Notes under the pieces: generated by a model
The model's database searches: none
What the model was told of the DNA's origin: nothing
What the model saw: the letters and a program-made list of their open reading frames with translations, nothing else
From: Acinetobacter pittii ANC 4050
GTDB lineage: Bacteria > Pseudomonadota > Gammaproteobacteria > Pseudomonadales > Moraxellaceae
Assembly (NCBI RefSeq): GCF_000399685.1
Contig: NZ_KB976987.1
Coordinates: forward strand, 1,300,954-1,364,953
Direction: 5' to 3'
DNA: 64,000 nt
Translations under genes and position numbers: made by a program
Shown here: piece after piece, positions 52,745 through 62,624 of the stretch
Position numbering within the stretch: position 1 is the stretch's first letter
How the letters are laid out: each line of letters begins with the position of its first letter

Positions 52745-55408
52745 ATGATCAATACATCGCCATTGTTGAACTATGTTACAAGCCATCATGATATTAAAGC
52801 CATTAATCAGTGGCGAACGGATGTAGAAAAGCAATTGCAAGATTCATATGAAAATGGGCAATCTATTCGGGATGTAATTAAAGCGCGCTCAGACCTCGTT
52901 GATGAAGCACTGATCTTTTTATGGAAACATGCCGAACTCGACCAGACTGGACTCGGCTTATTTGCGGTAGGTGGTTATGGGCGACGTGAAATGTTGCCCT
53001 ATTCTGACGTTGATATCATGATTTTATCGGAACATGAAATTAACGAAGAAAATGAAAAACGCATCTCTATATTTATTTCTTCTTTGTGGGATGTGGGTAA
53101 TTTCAAACCCGGTATTAGCGTTCGCACCATTCAAAGCTGTGTTGAACAAGCCGCGACCGATTTAACCGTTGCAACCACTTTAATTGAAGCGCGATTAATT
53201 ACGGGTAATAGTCAGCTTGCGAAATGGCCTCGCCGTATTGTTTCGCAAACATGGACAGATAAAACATTTTATGACGCAAAAATGGCAGAGCAAGCCAAGC
53301 GTTATCACCAACACAATAATACTGAAAGTAATTTAGAACCTGACATTAAAAATGCACCGGGTGGTATCCGAGATATTAACCAGATTGGCTGGATTGCTAA
53401 ACGCCACTTCCGAGTAAACCGTATTTATGACTTAGTGCATTTAGGTTTCATTTCAGAGTTTGAACTTGCAGTTTTAGAAGAAGCTGAAAGTTTTCTTTGG
53501 GAAATCCGTCACCATTTACACCGTTTAGCCAAACGTGATGAAAACCGTTTACTCTTTGACCACCAAAGAGAGATTGCCGCTAAATTTGGGTATGTGCGCC
53601 AAGAAGGTCAACCTGTAAATTACGGTGTTGAACAATTCATGAAACGCTACTACCGTACGGCGCAACAGGTTTCAACCCTCAATGAAATGCTACTGGCGTA
53701 TTTTAGCGAATCGGTCATTACCCCTCGATTACCAAACTACGAACGCAAAATTGAAGAAGTTAATAATCATTTTAAAATTGTCGATAATAAACTTGCGGTA
53801 CAACATCATAAAATATTCGCAGAGCATCCAAGCGCAATTTTAGAGCTGTTCTATATTTTAGCCAATCGACCAGATATTGAAGGCATTCGCGCTCGAACTT
53901 TGCGCTTACTCATTCTTGCTGCGAAACGGATTAACCAAAGTTATCGCGACAATCCGGAGCATCAAGCACTATTTATGTCGATTATTCGCTCACCGTATCG
54001 TCTATATGATACTTTGGTTGCGATGAAGCGTTATGGTGTTTTAGGAAACTACATCCCTGCTTTTGGCCAAATTATGGGTCTTATGCAATATGACCTATTC
54101 CATATCTATACAGTCGATGCTCACACATTATTATTACTTCGCAATTTAAACCGCTTTAGAGAACCCGAATTCGCTAAAGAATTCCCTGTGGTAAGTTCTG
54201 TTTTCCAACGTCTTGCCCGTCAAGATATTGTGTTTATCGCTGCTTTATTCCATGATATTGCAAAAGGTCGCGGTGGTGACCATAGTGAACTTGGTGCAGA
54301 AGATGCTATTGAGTTTGGACGTGCACATGGCTTTACAGAGCGTGAATGTAAATTAATTGCATGGCTTATTCAAAACCATTTACTCATGTCTTTAACAGCT
54401 CAGAAAAAAGATATTTCCGATCCGGATGTTGTTAAAGATTTCGCTGAAAAACTTGGTGATATGGAGCATCTCGATTATCTATACACCTTAACAGTTGCCG
54501 ATATTAATGCGACAAACCCAAAACTTTGGAATACATGGCGCGCCTCTCTTATGCGTCAACTTTATACGCATGCTCGTGATGTAATCCGTACCGGTTTAGG
54601 TCGTCCTGTTGATTATCAAATGCTGATTGAAGATACCAAATTTGCAGCAAGTGAATTACTGGTAAATAACTTCTCATTGGCAGATGTCGAAAAAGTATGG
54701 CAAGAACTTGGTGATGAATACTTCATTAAAGAATCGGCAGATGAAATTGCATGGCACACACAAGCCATTTTAAAACACGGCGATAATCCTGAGCCATTAG
54801 TCCTCTTGCGTGCTCACCGTAAAGCAGCTCAAGATGCAGTACAAATCTTTATTTATACACGCGATCAACCTAACCTGTTTGCCACCACTGTTGCTGTTTT
54901 AGACCGAATGAACTTAGACGTTCAAGACGCAAAAATTATCACCGCAAGTACAGCTTTTAGCTTAGACACCTATGTTGTACTTGATCGTTTCGGTACGTTA
55001 CTTACTGACCCAGAACGTGAAGAAACGGTTAAAAATGCATTAGTGAAGGCACTTAGCCAACCAGATCAATACCCAGGGCTCATGCAGCGCCGTATTCCAC
55101 GTCAATTACGTCACTTTGATATTGAAAATACAGTCGATGTAACATTGAATGAAGCGTTACAGCAAAATATGGTCGAAATTTCAACACTCGATCACCCCGG
55201 CCTACTTGCACGCGTGGGTGGTTTATTTATGATGCAAGGTTTAGACATCCATTCAGCCCGAATCGCAACTTTAGGTGAACGTGCCGAAGATATTTTCTTT
55301 GTCACCAAAAAGGATGGAAAACCGCTGAATAACGAAGAGGTCAAACTCTTCTCGGAAAAACTGAAAGCTGCATTAGATGAAGCATCTAATCAAATTTGTC
55401 AGCACTGA
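52745..55408 (+). CDS. glnD: PII uridylyltransferase / uridylyl-removing enzyme
   Basis: 887 residues, full length. It reads glutamine levels and modifies the PII protein, controlling nitrogen assimilation. Domains in order: nucleotidyltransferase with [15 protein letters not shown] (76-90), an HD domain with [17 protein letters not shown] at about 505-520, and two C-terminal ACT domains ([16 protein letters not shown] and [17 protein letters not shown]) that bind glutamine. 27 bp after purT, and its end overlaps a possible upstream start of dapC. Confidence 0.97.
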   Translation: MINTSPLLNYVTSHHDIKAINQWRTDVEKQLQDSYENGQSIRDVIKARSDLVDEALIFLWKHAELDQTGLGLFAVGGYGRREMLPYSDVDIMILSEHEINEENEKRISIFISSLWDVGNFKPGISVRTIQSCVEQAATDLTVATTLIEARLITGNSQLAKWPRRIVSQTWTDKTFYDAKMAEQAKRYHQHNNTESNLEPDIKNAPGGIRDINQIGWIAKRHFRVNRIYDLVHLGFISEFELAVLEEAESFLWEIRHHLHRLAKRDENRLLFDHQREIAAKFGYVRQEGQPVNYGVEQFMKRYYRTAQQVSTLNEMLLAYFSESVITPRLPNYERKIEEVNNHFKIVDNKLAVQHHKIFAEHPSAILELFYILANRPDIEGIRARTLRLLILAAKRINQSYRDNPEHQALFMSIIRSPYRLYDTLVAMKRYGVLGNYIPAFGQIMGLMQYDLFHIYTVDAHTLLLLRNLNRFREPEFAKEFPVVSSVFQRLARQDIVFIAALFHDIAKGRGGDHSELGAEDAIEFGRAHGFTERECKLIAWLIQNHLLMSLTAQKKDISDPDVVKDFAEKLGDMEHLDYLYTLTVADINATNPKLWNTWRASLMRQLYTHARDVIRTGLGRPVDYQMLIEDTKFAASELLVNNFSLADVEKVWQELGDEYFIKESADEIAWHTQAILKHGDNPEPLVLLRAHRKAAQDAVQIFIYTRDQPNLFATTVAVLDRMNLDVQDAKIITASTAFSLDTYVVLDRFGTLLTDPEREETVKNALVKALSQPDQYPGLMQRRIPRQLRHFDIENTVDVTLNEALQQNMVEISTLDHPGLLARVGGLFMMQGLDIHSARIATLGERAEDIFFVTKKDGKPLNNEEVKLFSEKLKAALDEASNQICQH

Positions 55409-55433
55409 AACTCAACTACTTGGTAACTGTTTA

Positions 55434-56603
55434 ATGAACTCTAGCTTGTCGTTATTACACCCGTATCCATTTGAAAAGTTAAACCAACTTTTTAAGGATA
55501 CTACTCCTGCTAACTTTCCCTTGATTCCTTTATCAATTGGCGAACCGAAGCATCCAGCACCAGAGTTTGTTAAACAGGCTATTATTAATAACTTTAACCA
55601 TCTATCAACTTATCCAAACAGCAAAGGCTTACCTGAGCTTCGCCAAAGCATTGCAGATTGGTTAACCAAGCGCTTTAAACTTAACAGTATTAGTGCTGAA
55701 AACCACATTTTGCCTGTGTCTGGTACTCGTGAAGGTATTTTCTCTTTTGTACAGGCGTTAATTAATCGTGAAGATGCACCTTATGTGGTGATGCCAAACC
55801 CGTTTTATCAAATTTACGAAGGTGCCGCATTACTTGCTGGTGCAAAGCCCTACTTCATTAATTGCACTGAAGAAAATGGTTACTTAGGCGACTTTGATGC
55901 TGTACCAGCCGAAGTTTGGGAAAAGACAGCTCTTCTTTTTGTATGCACACCGGGCAACCCAACAGGTACGGTACTTTCTAAAGAACAATTCAAAAAGCTG
56001 ATTGCCTTATCTGATCAATATAATTTTGTTATTGCTTCTGATGAATGCTATTCAGAACTTTGGTTCGACCAAGCACCTACTGGTCTATTAGAAGTTTGTG
56101 CTGAACTTGGTCGTGATGACTATAAGAACTGTATCGTTTTCCATTCACTGTCTAAACGCTCAAATTTACCGGGTCTACGCTCAGGTTTTGTAGCGGGTGA
56201 TGCTGAACTATTAAAACCATATTTGCAATACCGTACCTATCACGGCGCGGCAATGCCTGTTCAACATCAGCTTGCATCAATTGCAGCATGGAATGATGAA
56301 AACCATGTTGAAGAAAACCGTAAGCAATATCGTGCAAAATTTGACTTATTTCAATCAGAGCTAGGTCATTTGCTTCCATTACAAAAGCCAGACGCTGGTT
56401 TTTATTACTGGTTAAAAGTCGATAATGATGAAACTTTTGCCAAAATGCTTATGGAAAAAGCACACATTAAAGTTTTACCGGGTCGTTATTTATCTCGTGA
56501 TACCGAGCAAGGTAACCCAGGCGCCAACCATGTACGCATGGCTTTAGTGGCAGACTTAGCACAATGTGAAGAAGTGGTTAAACGCTTAAAAGCGATTCTG
56601 TAA
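55434..56603 (+). CDS. dapC: Succinyldiaminopimelate transaminase
   Basis: 389 residues from the ATG at 55434 (MNSSLSLLHPYPFEKLNQLF), 25 bp after glnD. PLP-dependent class I/II aminotransferase in lysine and peptidoglycan precursor synthesis. Features: PLSIGEPKHPAPEFVKQA, FVCTPGNPTGTVLS, DECYSELWFD, and the Schiff-base Lys in HSLSKRSNLPGLRSGF. The glnD-dapC pair is conserved in many proteobacteria. Confidence 0.94.
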   Translation: MNSSLSLLHPYPFEKLNQLFKDTTPANFPLIPLSIGEPKHPAPEFVKQAIINNFNHLSTYPNSKGLPELRQSIADWLTKRFKLNSISAENHILPVSGTREGIFSFVQALINREDAPYVVMPNPFYQIYEGAALLAGAKPYFINCTEENGYLGDFDAVPAEVWEKTALLFVCTPGNPTGTVLSKEQFKKLIALSDQYNFVIASDECYSELWFDQAPTGLLEVCAELGRDDYKNCIVFHSLSKRSNLPGLRSGFVAGDAELLKPYLQYRTYHGAAMPVQHQLASIAAWNDENHVEENRKQYRAKFDLFQSELGHLLPLQKPDAGFYYWLKVDNDETFAKMLMEKAHIKVLPGRYLSRDTEQGNPGANHVRMALVADLAQCEEVVKRLKAIL

Positions 56604-56614
56604 GCGTCTTCTTA

Positions 56615-56650
56615 CCAGTTGTACAGCCTTTTCTCAGGTCGTACAACTGG
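56615..56650. terminator. Inverted repeat between dapC and the LysE-type gene
   Basis: CCAGTTGTAC (56615-56624) and GTACAACTGG (56641-56650) form a 10-bp stem with a 16-nt loop between convergent genes. No T-run follows on either strand, so it may act as an mRNA end stabiliser rather than a classical terminator. Confidence 0.55.
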
Positions 56651-56659
56651 GTTATAACA

Positions 56660-57292
56660 CTATTTATATGTAATCAAAAGTACAGCAAAAATAATAAAAG
56701 CGATACCAGAACAATAGTATAAACCTGTCGCAGAGCGCTTAATCTTGTTTAAAACTCGTCCCTGAGCAAGTAGTTTAACCAATAAGATATTCCAGATTAA
56801 AACCACTCCGACCATCCATGTACTCATGAGCAATTTTTGAAATAAGCTAAAATCCTTTTGAATAAGCAGCATTAAACTGCTGTAGAACATTATATTTTTA
56901 GGATTTAGAAGACTGGACTGCAAACCCAAAGCTAAGCTTTTAATCTTATTTTTATAACTGAACTCTTGTTTAACCAAAATATTTTCTTCAACCGTCATAT
57001 TTACGTTAGCACCTTGGGCTGCTTTAAAACAAAGAAAACTCAGATAAGCTAAATATCCAGCCCCCATCCATTTAAGTACTAAAAGAATGGTTGTACTTAA
57101 ATTGCCAAGCATCATAAATCCAAATAGACAAACCATTAAGATCAAGGTATTACCCAAGGTAACTCCTAAAACAACACCATAGGTATAACGGCGACCTTTT
57201 TGCAAAAGACTAGTAAGAATAAGAAAAAAATCTGGACCTGGAGATAACAATGCAAAAAAGTGGGTAAAGGCAATAACCAAAAAAACTTCCAT
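56660..57292 (-). CDS. LysE/RhtB-family amino-acid exporter
   Basis: 210 residues with about six hydrophobic helices and the family opening FTHFFALLSPGPDFFLILTSLLQKGRRYTYGVVLGVTLGN. LysE/RhtB members export lysine, arginine, threonine or homoserine lactones. It lies 64 bp downstream of an AraC regulator on the same strand, a common pairing in which the regulator controls the exporter. Confidence 0.9.
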   Translation of the reverse strand: MEVFLVIAFTHFFALLSPGPDFFLILTSLLQKGRRYTYGVVLGVTLGNTLILMVCLFGFMMLGNLSTTILLVLKWMGAGYLAYLSFLCFKAAQGANVNMTVEENILVKQEFSYKNKIKSLALGLQSSLLNPKNIMFYSSLMLLIQKDFSLFQKLLMSTWMVGVVLIWNILLVKLLAQGRVLNKIKRSATGLYYCSGIAFIIFAVLLITYK

Positions 57293-57356
57293 AACGATTT
57301 CATCTTTAAAACTGTATGGAGTAGCTTAAAAATAGAGAAAATTAATTTCTTGTAAA

Positions 57357-58193
57357 TTATTGCGCGGCTGCAAGTTGGAACTGACGAGGAGTGATTCCTG
57401 TATGCGCTTTGAAAGCTTTATGAAAATGGCTCTGATCACTAAAACCTAAATTTATAGCCAATTCTGCGAGTGAAATTCCTTGTTTCAACTGGGCTCTAGC
57501 TTGATTAATTTTTAAATTAATTTGAAATGCATGTGGTGTTAGGCCAACATTGGCTTTAAATAGACGAATGATTGCATATCGGCTCAGGCCTACCTGCTCA
57601 GCAAGCACTTCTAAAGAAATAAATTGCTCCGAAGATTTAATAATATTAATCAAGTCCAAGAAATCTTCATACAAATATTGAGTTTTCTGTATTTCTTCTA
57701 ATATAAAATGAGGGAGTAATAATTGAGTAAGGCAATAAATCAGTGATTGTTCTTTTTCAATAATTAACTTTTGAGGGTCGAATAAAGTCTCATTCATAAT
57801 AGAAAAAGCCTGATATAAAGACTCATTTTTTATAATAAGAGGTCTATGCTGGGGTAAATTTAAATCAAAGCCCTCTTTTTGAAACTCTGTAAACCATTGC
57901 TTAAGCCATGAGATATCCAAATGTAGCATCTGGTAGCTCCAAGCTTGATCTGGCAAAGGATTACATGAATGCTCAATATGTGCCGGTACAATAGCCAAAG
58001 TACCAGCACTAATCTTTTGGGACGTCCCAAATGAGCTTTGAAAAACGCTATTCCCCTCATCGATAGCCCCAATAGAAAAGGTTGGGTGGCTATGTGATTT
58101 ATAACATGTTCGGCTAAAACAAGACCTTCGAGTTTCAACATACGGCATTCGCCCATCTTGCCAAAACTCAAAGGCTGGAGGAATAGCGTTCAT
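57357..58193 (-). CDS. AraC-family transcriptional regulator with cupin-like N-terminus
   Basis: 278 residues. The N-terminal half (SHPTFSIGAIDEGNSVFQSS, then GTLAIVPAHIEHSCNPLPD) is a small beta-barrel AraC_binding domain. The C-terminal double helix-turn-helix is VLAEQVGLSRYAIIRLFKANVGLTPHAFQINLKINQAR and AELAINLGFSDQSHFHKAFKAHTGITPRQFQ. Starts 8 bp after the glutathione peroxidase gene, so it joins the msrB-gpx transcript. Likely controls the LysE-type exporter. Confidence 0.92.
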   Translation of the reverse strand: MNAIPPAFEFWQDGRMPYVETRRSCFSRTCYKSHSHPTFSIGAIDEGNSVFQSSFGTSQKISAGTLAIVPAHIEHSCNPLPDQAWSYQMLHLDISWLKQWFTEFQKEGFDLNLPQHRPLIIKNESLYQAFSIMNETLFDPQKLIIEKEQSLIYCLTQLLLPHFILEEIQKTQYLYEDFLDLINIIKSSEQFISLEVLAEQVGLSRYAIIRLFKANVGLTPHAFQINLKINQARAQLKQGISLAELAINLGFSDQSHFHKAFKAHTGITPRQFQLAAAQ

Positions 58194-58201
58194 TTAAACG
58201 A

Positions 58202-58687
58202 TTAACTCGCCAATGCTTTTTCAATGTCAGCTTCTAAAGCTTCTGGTTTAGTCGTAGGTGCATAGCGATTTAGAACAGCACCATCTTTACCTACCAAAAA
58301 TTTGGTGAAGTTCCACTTAATACTACTACTGCCTAAAATACCTTTAGCTTCACGTGTTAAATATCTGAAAATCACGTGGGCTTCCGGGCCTTTTACATCA
58401 ACTTTAGCAAACATGGGAAATTTCACCCCATAGTTACGCTGACAAAAACTACCGATTTCTTTATTAGTTCCGGGATCTTGCCCACCAAACTGATTGCAGG
58501 GAAAACCTAAAATTTCTAATCCTTGATCTTTATATTTTTCATAAAGCTTTTCAAGACCAGCAAATTGTGGTGTAAAACCACATTTACTTGCAGTATTTAC
58601 AATTAGTAAAACTTTACCTTTGTAATCAGCCAATTGCTTAACTTCACCCTCTAATAGCTCAGCTTCAAACTGATAAATATTACTCAT
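58202..58687 (-). CDS. Glutathione peroxidase family protein (thiol peroxidase)
   Basis: 161 residues. The catalytic tetrad is visible: Cys36 in [12 protein letters not shown], Gln70 in FPCNQFGGQ, and Trp125-Asn126 in [14 protein letters not shown]. Bacterial members reduce lipid and organic peroxides, mostly with thioredoxin. Its start overlaps the msrB stop by 4 bp, giving a coupled pair for repair of oxidised methionine and removal of peroxides. Confidence 0.95.
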   Translation of the reverse strand: MSNIYQFEAELLEGEVKQLADYKGKVLLIVNTASKCGFTPQFAGLEKLYEKYKDQGLEILGFPCNQFGGQDPGTNKEIGSFCQRNYGVKFPMFAKVDVKGPEAHVIFRYLTREAKGILGSSSIKWNFTKFLVGKDGAVLNRYAPTTKPEALEADIEKALAS

Positions 58688-59103
58688 GGATAGGTTTCCT
58701 CATCATTTTTTTCTTGTGTTTTCAGTTGTAATGATGCCGAGTTTACACAATAGCGCAAACCAGTCGGCTGTGGTCCATCTTCAAATACATGCCCTAAATG
58801 AGCCTCGCAATCATGACAAACTATTTCCGTTCTGACCATACCATGCGTTAAATCTTCATGTTCATCAATGACAGCACCATTGATCGGACGAAAGAAACTT
58901 GGCCAGCCGCACCCGCTGTCATATTTTGTATCTGATGAGAACAATTCTGCACCGCAGCAACGGCATACATATGTACCATGTTGCTTCGTATTCCAGTATT
59001 GCCCCGTAAATGCTGGTTCAGTGCCCTTTTGTCGCGTTATCCGATATTCTTCAGGTGATAACTCTCTTTGCCATTCTCGGTCTGTTTTATTAACTTTTCC
59101 CAT
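58684..59103 (-). CDS. msrB: Peptide methionine-(R)-S-oxide reductase
   Basis: 139 residues from the ATG at 59103 ([20 protein letters not shown]), with AAGGTG ahead; a GTG three codons upstream is less likely. Zinc ligands Cys47/Cys50 (VCRCCG) and Cys96/Cys99 (VCHDCE), GCGWPSF at 64-70, and catalytic Cys119 in [11 protein letters not shown]. Reduces methionine-R-sulfoxide in proteins. First gene of the msrB-gpx-araC-lysE run. Confidence 0.95.
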   Translation of the reverse strand: MGKVNKTDREWQRELSPEEYRITRQKGTEPAFTGQYWNTKQHGTYVCRCCGAELFSSDTKYDSGCGWPSFFRPINGAVIDEHEDLTHGMVRTEIVCHDCEAHLGHVFEDGPQPTGLRYCVNSASLQLKTQEKNDEETYP

Positions 59104-59229
59104 GACCTGCACCTTTTATTCTGATGTAAACATAAATTGATAAACGTATTTTATATTTACGCCATTCATCAAAAAAACACTAGTCTCTGAACGTAAAAAT
59201 TGTTGGAATTTAAACATCTAAGCTACAGA

Positions 59230-59301
59230 AAGCAAAAAGTAAGCAAAATATAAAAACAAAAGTAAGCAAATTTACATTTTATTTTCTTTCAAGGAAGCAA
59301 A
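59230..59301 (+). repeat. Four AAGCAAA heptamers upstream of the aminotransferase gene
   Basis: AAGCAAA starts at 59230, 59241, 59264 and 59295. The middle pair is part of a longer direct repeat, AAAAGTAAGCAAA at 59235-59247 and 59258-59270. Spacings of 11, 23 and 31 bp are near whole helical turns, so a protein could bind all copies on the same DNA face, just ahead of the gene at 59344. Confidence 0.55.
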
Positions 59302-59343
59302 GATGGTGCTATTCTTGTGTGGCACGGTTGTACAGGACAAAAC

Positions 59344-60774
59344 ATGTCTCAGAAAAAAAGTGTGCTTTTCCAGCAACTATTACCTGTTATCAAACAGTAT
59401 CAACAATCGGGTTTTACCCACGAAAAAATTGTTGAACTATTGAGAGATCAACATGATCTGAATTTGGTAACAGTTAAAACATTTAAAAGTTATTTATACC
59501 GATATGCAAAAGTGAATCCAGCTATGTCTAAAAATACTGCTACTCTCCAATCCATGCCAACTTCTCGAGAAATTAAAAAATCATCGAAGCTTGAGCATGT
59601 TTGCTATGACATTCGCGGACCAGTATTGCGAGCCGCCAATGAAATGGAAGAGCAAGGACATAAAATTATTAAGCTGAATATCGGCAACCCTGCTCCATTT
59701 GGCTTTGAAGCACCACAAGAAATTATTAATGACGTTGCTTTAAACCTGCCAAATGCGATTGGTTATGTAGATTCAAAAGGTATCTTTCCAGCACGTAAAG
59801 CGATCTGCCAGTACTACCAGCAAAAAGGTATCTTAAATATGCACGTTAATGACGTGTATGTGGGTAACGGTGTGTCTGAGCTCATCGTCATGGCTATGCA
59901 AGGCCTATTAGATGACGGAGATGAAATGCTTATTCCAATGCCGGATTACCCGCTTTGGACAGCAGCCGTTAATCTTTCAGGTGGTACAGCAATTCACTAC
60001 AAATGTGATGAAGAAAATAGCTGGTATCCGGATATTACTGATATTGAAAGTAAAATTACTCCGAGCACTCGTGGTATTGTCATTATTAACCCGAATAACC
60101 CGACGGGTTCGGTATACCCACGTCATATTCTTGAACAGATTGTAGCGCTTGCGAAAAAATACGATCTAATTTTATTTGCTGATGAAATTTACGACAAAAT
60201 TATTTATGACGGTATTGAACATGTTTCAGTAGCATCATTAGCGGGCGACCAGCTTTGTGTATCTTTTAACGGCCTATCAAAAGCTTATCGTATTGCAGGC
60301 TTCCGCTCAGGTTGGATGGCAATCACTGGCGATAAAAGCCGTGCTGCCGACTATATCGAAGGATTAGACATGTTGGCATCAATGCGCCTATGTGCAAACG
60401 TTCAAGCTCAATATGCAATCCAAACTGCCCTAGGCGGTTATCAATCTATTAATGACTTGATCCGTCCCGGTGGTCGTTTATACGAACAACGCAATATCGC
60501 TTGGGAAATGCTTAATGAGATTCCTGGGGTGAGCTGTGTAAAACCAGATGGAGCAATGTACTGTTTCCCACGCCTCGATCCAAACATCTACCCAATCGAA
60601 GATGATGAAAAACTAATGCTTGATTTGCTGCGCGCAGAAAAAGTTTTATTGGTTCAAGGTACGGGCTTTAACTGGCCAACACCCGATCATTTCCGTGTGG
60701 TTTTCCTACCTGCCGAAAATGAATTACGTGAAGCAATTACACGACTAGGCCGTTTCTTAGCCAACCGTCGTTAA
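59344..60774 (+). CDS. alaA: Alanine aminotransferase with N-terminal helix-turn-helix-like extension
   Basis: 476 residues from the ATG at 59344, with AGGA upstream. From about residue 79 it follows E. coli AlaA closely (KSSKLEHVCYDIRGPVLRAA, then KLNIGNPAPFGFEAP, NPNNPTGSVYP and the Schiff-base Lys in SFNGLSKAYRIAGFRSGW), making alanine from pyruvate and glutamate. The first ~72 residues have no counterpart in AlaA. They contain FQQLLPVIKQYQQSGFTHEKIVELL and VTVKTFKSYLYRYAK, a pattern like small HTH domains that read DNA. The promoter carries repeated motifs, which hints at autoregulation. Confidence 0.92.
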   Translation: MSQKKSVLFQQLLPVIKQYQQSGFTHEKIVELLRDQHDLNLVTVKTFKSYLYRYAKVNPAMSKNTATLQSMPTSREIKKSSKLEHVCYDIRGPVLRAANEMEEQGHKIIKLNIGNPAPFGFEAPQEIINDVALNLPNAIGYVDSKGIFPARKAICQYYQQKGILNMHVNDVYVGNGVSELIVMAMQGLLDDGDEMLIPMPDYPLWTAAVNLSGGTAIHYKCDEENSWYPDITDIESKITPSTRGIVIINPNNPTGSVYPRHILEQIVALAKKYDLILFADEIYDKIIYDGIEHVSVASLAGDQLCVSFNGLSKAYRIAGFRSGWMAITGDKSRAADYIEGLDMLASMRLCANVQAQYAIQTALGGYQSINDLIRPGGRLYEQRNIAWEMLNEIPGVSCVKPDGAMYCFPRLDPNIYPIEDDEKLMLDLLRAEKVLLVQGTGFNWPTPDHFRVVFLPAENELREAITRLGRFLANRR

Positions 60775-60785
60775 AAAAATGCATA

Positions 60786-60819
60786 ATAAAAAAGGCATCT
60801 TAAACTAGGTGCCTTTTTT
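60786..60819 (+). terminator. Terminator after the aminotransferase
   Basis: AAAAAAGGCA..., pairing with TGCCTTTTTT around a small mismatched loop, directly after the stop. Confidence 0.85.
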
Positions 60820-61246
60820 ATTATTTTGGTTTATTCATTTTTGCAAAAGAAGAATCATAAATCTTTACCACACCTTACCCTCCAAAAATAAAATATTGAA
60901 GTTAAAATATTTTTATAAAACTATTCATTTTTTAAGTATAAAAATTAGTGCACGTTTTTAGTCATATATTTTTTACCATACGTTCAAAATTACTTATATT
61001 CTGTTAACTTAGCCAATTTTTATTATGCAAAAAATGCATGGTTCAATATATTTTTGCATTTCACTCTGCTTCAAAATCGAGCAACAATCCCTCTCCATAA
61101 CAACATCGCCATATTCGATTCGGTTAAAACAGATACAGATCTAGGAAGATAAAATCGTTAAAACGACCGGACTGAACTAACAAGGAAAGCTTTCAATTAT
61201 CCGAATCCCATCAAAGGATGATTGAATCAAATGGATAGAGGTTCAT
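60820..61246. other. Upstream region of the glutamate/aspartate symporter gene
   Basis: 427 bp without a gene. It holds an inverted repeat ATGCAAAAA (61025-61033) / TTTTTGCAT (61051-61059), a possible operator. A 34-codon frame starting at 61231 overlaps the symporter start out of frame and is not supported by a ribosome site. No -10/-35 pair was settled on. Confidence 0.4.
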
Positions 61247-62554
61247 ATGAAGCAAAAGAAATTGCTCAAGTATATTGTTATTGCTATTTTACTTGGCGTA
61301 CTAACAGGTTGGATTTGTCACCACTTCTTCAATGAAGGTGAACAACTCAAACAGATCGCTTCTTATTTCAACATTGGTACAGACATCTTTTTGCGTCTTA
61401 TCAAAATGATTATTGCTCCATTGGTATTTGCCACAATTGTTTCGGGCATTGTCTCAATGGGAAAATCAACATCAATCGGCAGTATTACCGTTAAGTCGAT
61501 GACTTGGTTCATTACCGCTTCGTTTGTATCGCTTGCGATCGGCATGGGCTTAGCAAACTTTTTCCAACCTGGTGCGGCTCTAGATTTAGCATTACCAACA
61601 GCTCAGCAATTGAGTGGCGCTTCTCTTCCAACAACGAGTGGTTTTACCCTGCAATCATTCATCAGCCATGTGTTCCCTCGCAGCATTGCAGAAGCAATGG
61701 CAAATAATGATATTTTACAGGTCCTTGTTTTCTCTATTTTCTTTGGTTCAGCTCTCGCTTTTGTAAATCAAGGCAAAGAAAAAGATTCAGTGATTATTCG
61801 TTTGACTGATGAACTAAGCAAGATCATGTTCCGCATTACCGATTACGTCATGATGTTTGCACCTGTAGCAGTATTTGCAGCAATCGCTTCAGCAATTACA
61901 GTACAAGGTTTAGGCTTGATTGTTGATTATGGCATCTTAATCGCAGAGTTCTACTTCGGTCTTTTATTACTGTGGATCATCTTATTCTCTGTCGGTGCAA
62001 TCGTACTTAAAAAAGATATCTTTCGCTTAGGCAAATTAATTCGTGAACCTGTAACGCTCGCTTTTGCTACAGCTTCAAGCGAATCAGCCTACCCTAAAGT
62101 AATGGATGCACTAAATAAGTTTGGTGTGCCTAAGAAAGTAACGAGCTTCGTATTACCTTTAGGCTATTCCTTTAACCTAGATGGTTCAATGATGTACACC
62201 ACGTTTGCAGTACTCTTTATTGCTCAAGCGTACAACATTGATCTTAGCTTTACTCAACAAATCTTAATTTTGTTAACTCTCATGGTAACAAGTAAAGGTA
62301 TTGCAGGTGTTTCACGAGCTTCAATTGTCGTTATTTCAGCAACACTCACCATGTTCCATTTGCCTGAAGCTGGCATCCTTTTATTGCTCGGTATCGACCA
62401 GTTCCTTGATATGGGCCGTACTGCAACAAATGTAGTAGGTAACAGTATTGCCACCGCAGTTGTTGCTAAGCTTGAAGGCGACAAAGTGACCGACACTGAA
62501 GAATTACCAGAACCTGTATTAATTAAATCAACTCAAGAACAAACGATCGCTTAA
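61247..62554 (+). CDS. gltP: Dicarboxylate/amino-acid:cation symporter (glutamate/aspartate, GltP/DctA type)
   Basis: 435 residues, DAACS family. Features: the first helices with FLRLIKMIIAPLVFATIVSGI, the serine-rich loop SSSE motif region TASSESAYPKVMDALNKFG, the GYSFNLDGSMMYTTFA helix, TSKGIAGVSRASIVVISAT, and DMGRTATNVVGNSIATAVVAK. It imports glutamate or aspartate (or C4-dicarboxylates) with protons or sodium. Strong GAGG ribosome site. Lies just upstream of a periplasmic asparaginase whose products it could import. Confidence 0.92.
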   Translation: MKQKKLLKYIVIAILLGVLTGWICHHFFNEGEQLKQIASYFNIGTDIFLRLIKMIIAPLVFATIVSGIVSMGKSTSIGSITVKSMTWFITASFVSLAIGMGLANFFQPGAALDLALPTAQQLSGASLPTTSGFTLQSFISHVFPRSIAEAMANNDILQVLVFSIFFGSALAFVNQGKEKDSVIIRLTDELSKIMFRITDYVMMFAPVAVFAAIASAITVQGLGLIVDYGILIAEFYFGLLLLWIILFSVGAIVLKKDIFRLGKLIREPVTLAFATASSESAYPKVMDALNKFGVPKKVTSFVLPLGYSFNLDGSMMYTTFAVLFIAQAYNIDLSFTQQILILLTLMVTSKGIAGVSRASIVVISATLTMFHLPEAGILLLLGIDQFLDMGRTATNVVGNSIATAVVAKLEGDKVTDTEELPEPVLIKSTQEQTIA

Positions 62555-62583
62555 GTTTCTCTTTTCTCCCACTCTCCCAACTT

Positions 62584-62624
62584 AAGAGCAATTTTATATG
62601 ACCTTATAAAATTGCTCTTTTTTT
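62584..62624 (+). terminator. Terminator of the symporter gene
   Basis: A long AAGAGCAATTTTATA / TATAAAATTGCTCTT stem with a 6-nt loop, then a run of seven or so Ts. Confidence 0.92.

Noticed and set aside
61231..61335. 34-codon upstream frame overlapping the symporter start
   Set aside because: Out of frame, with no ribosome site of its own; the GAGG site fits the symporter ATG instead.
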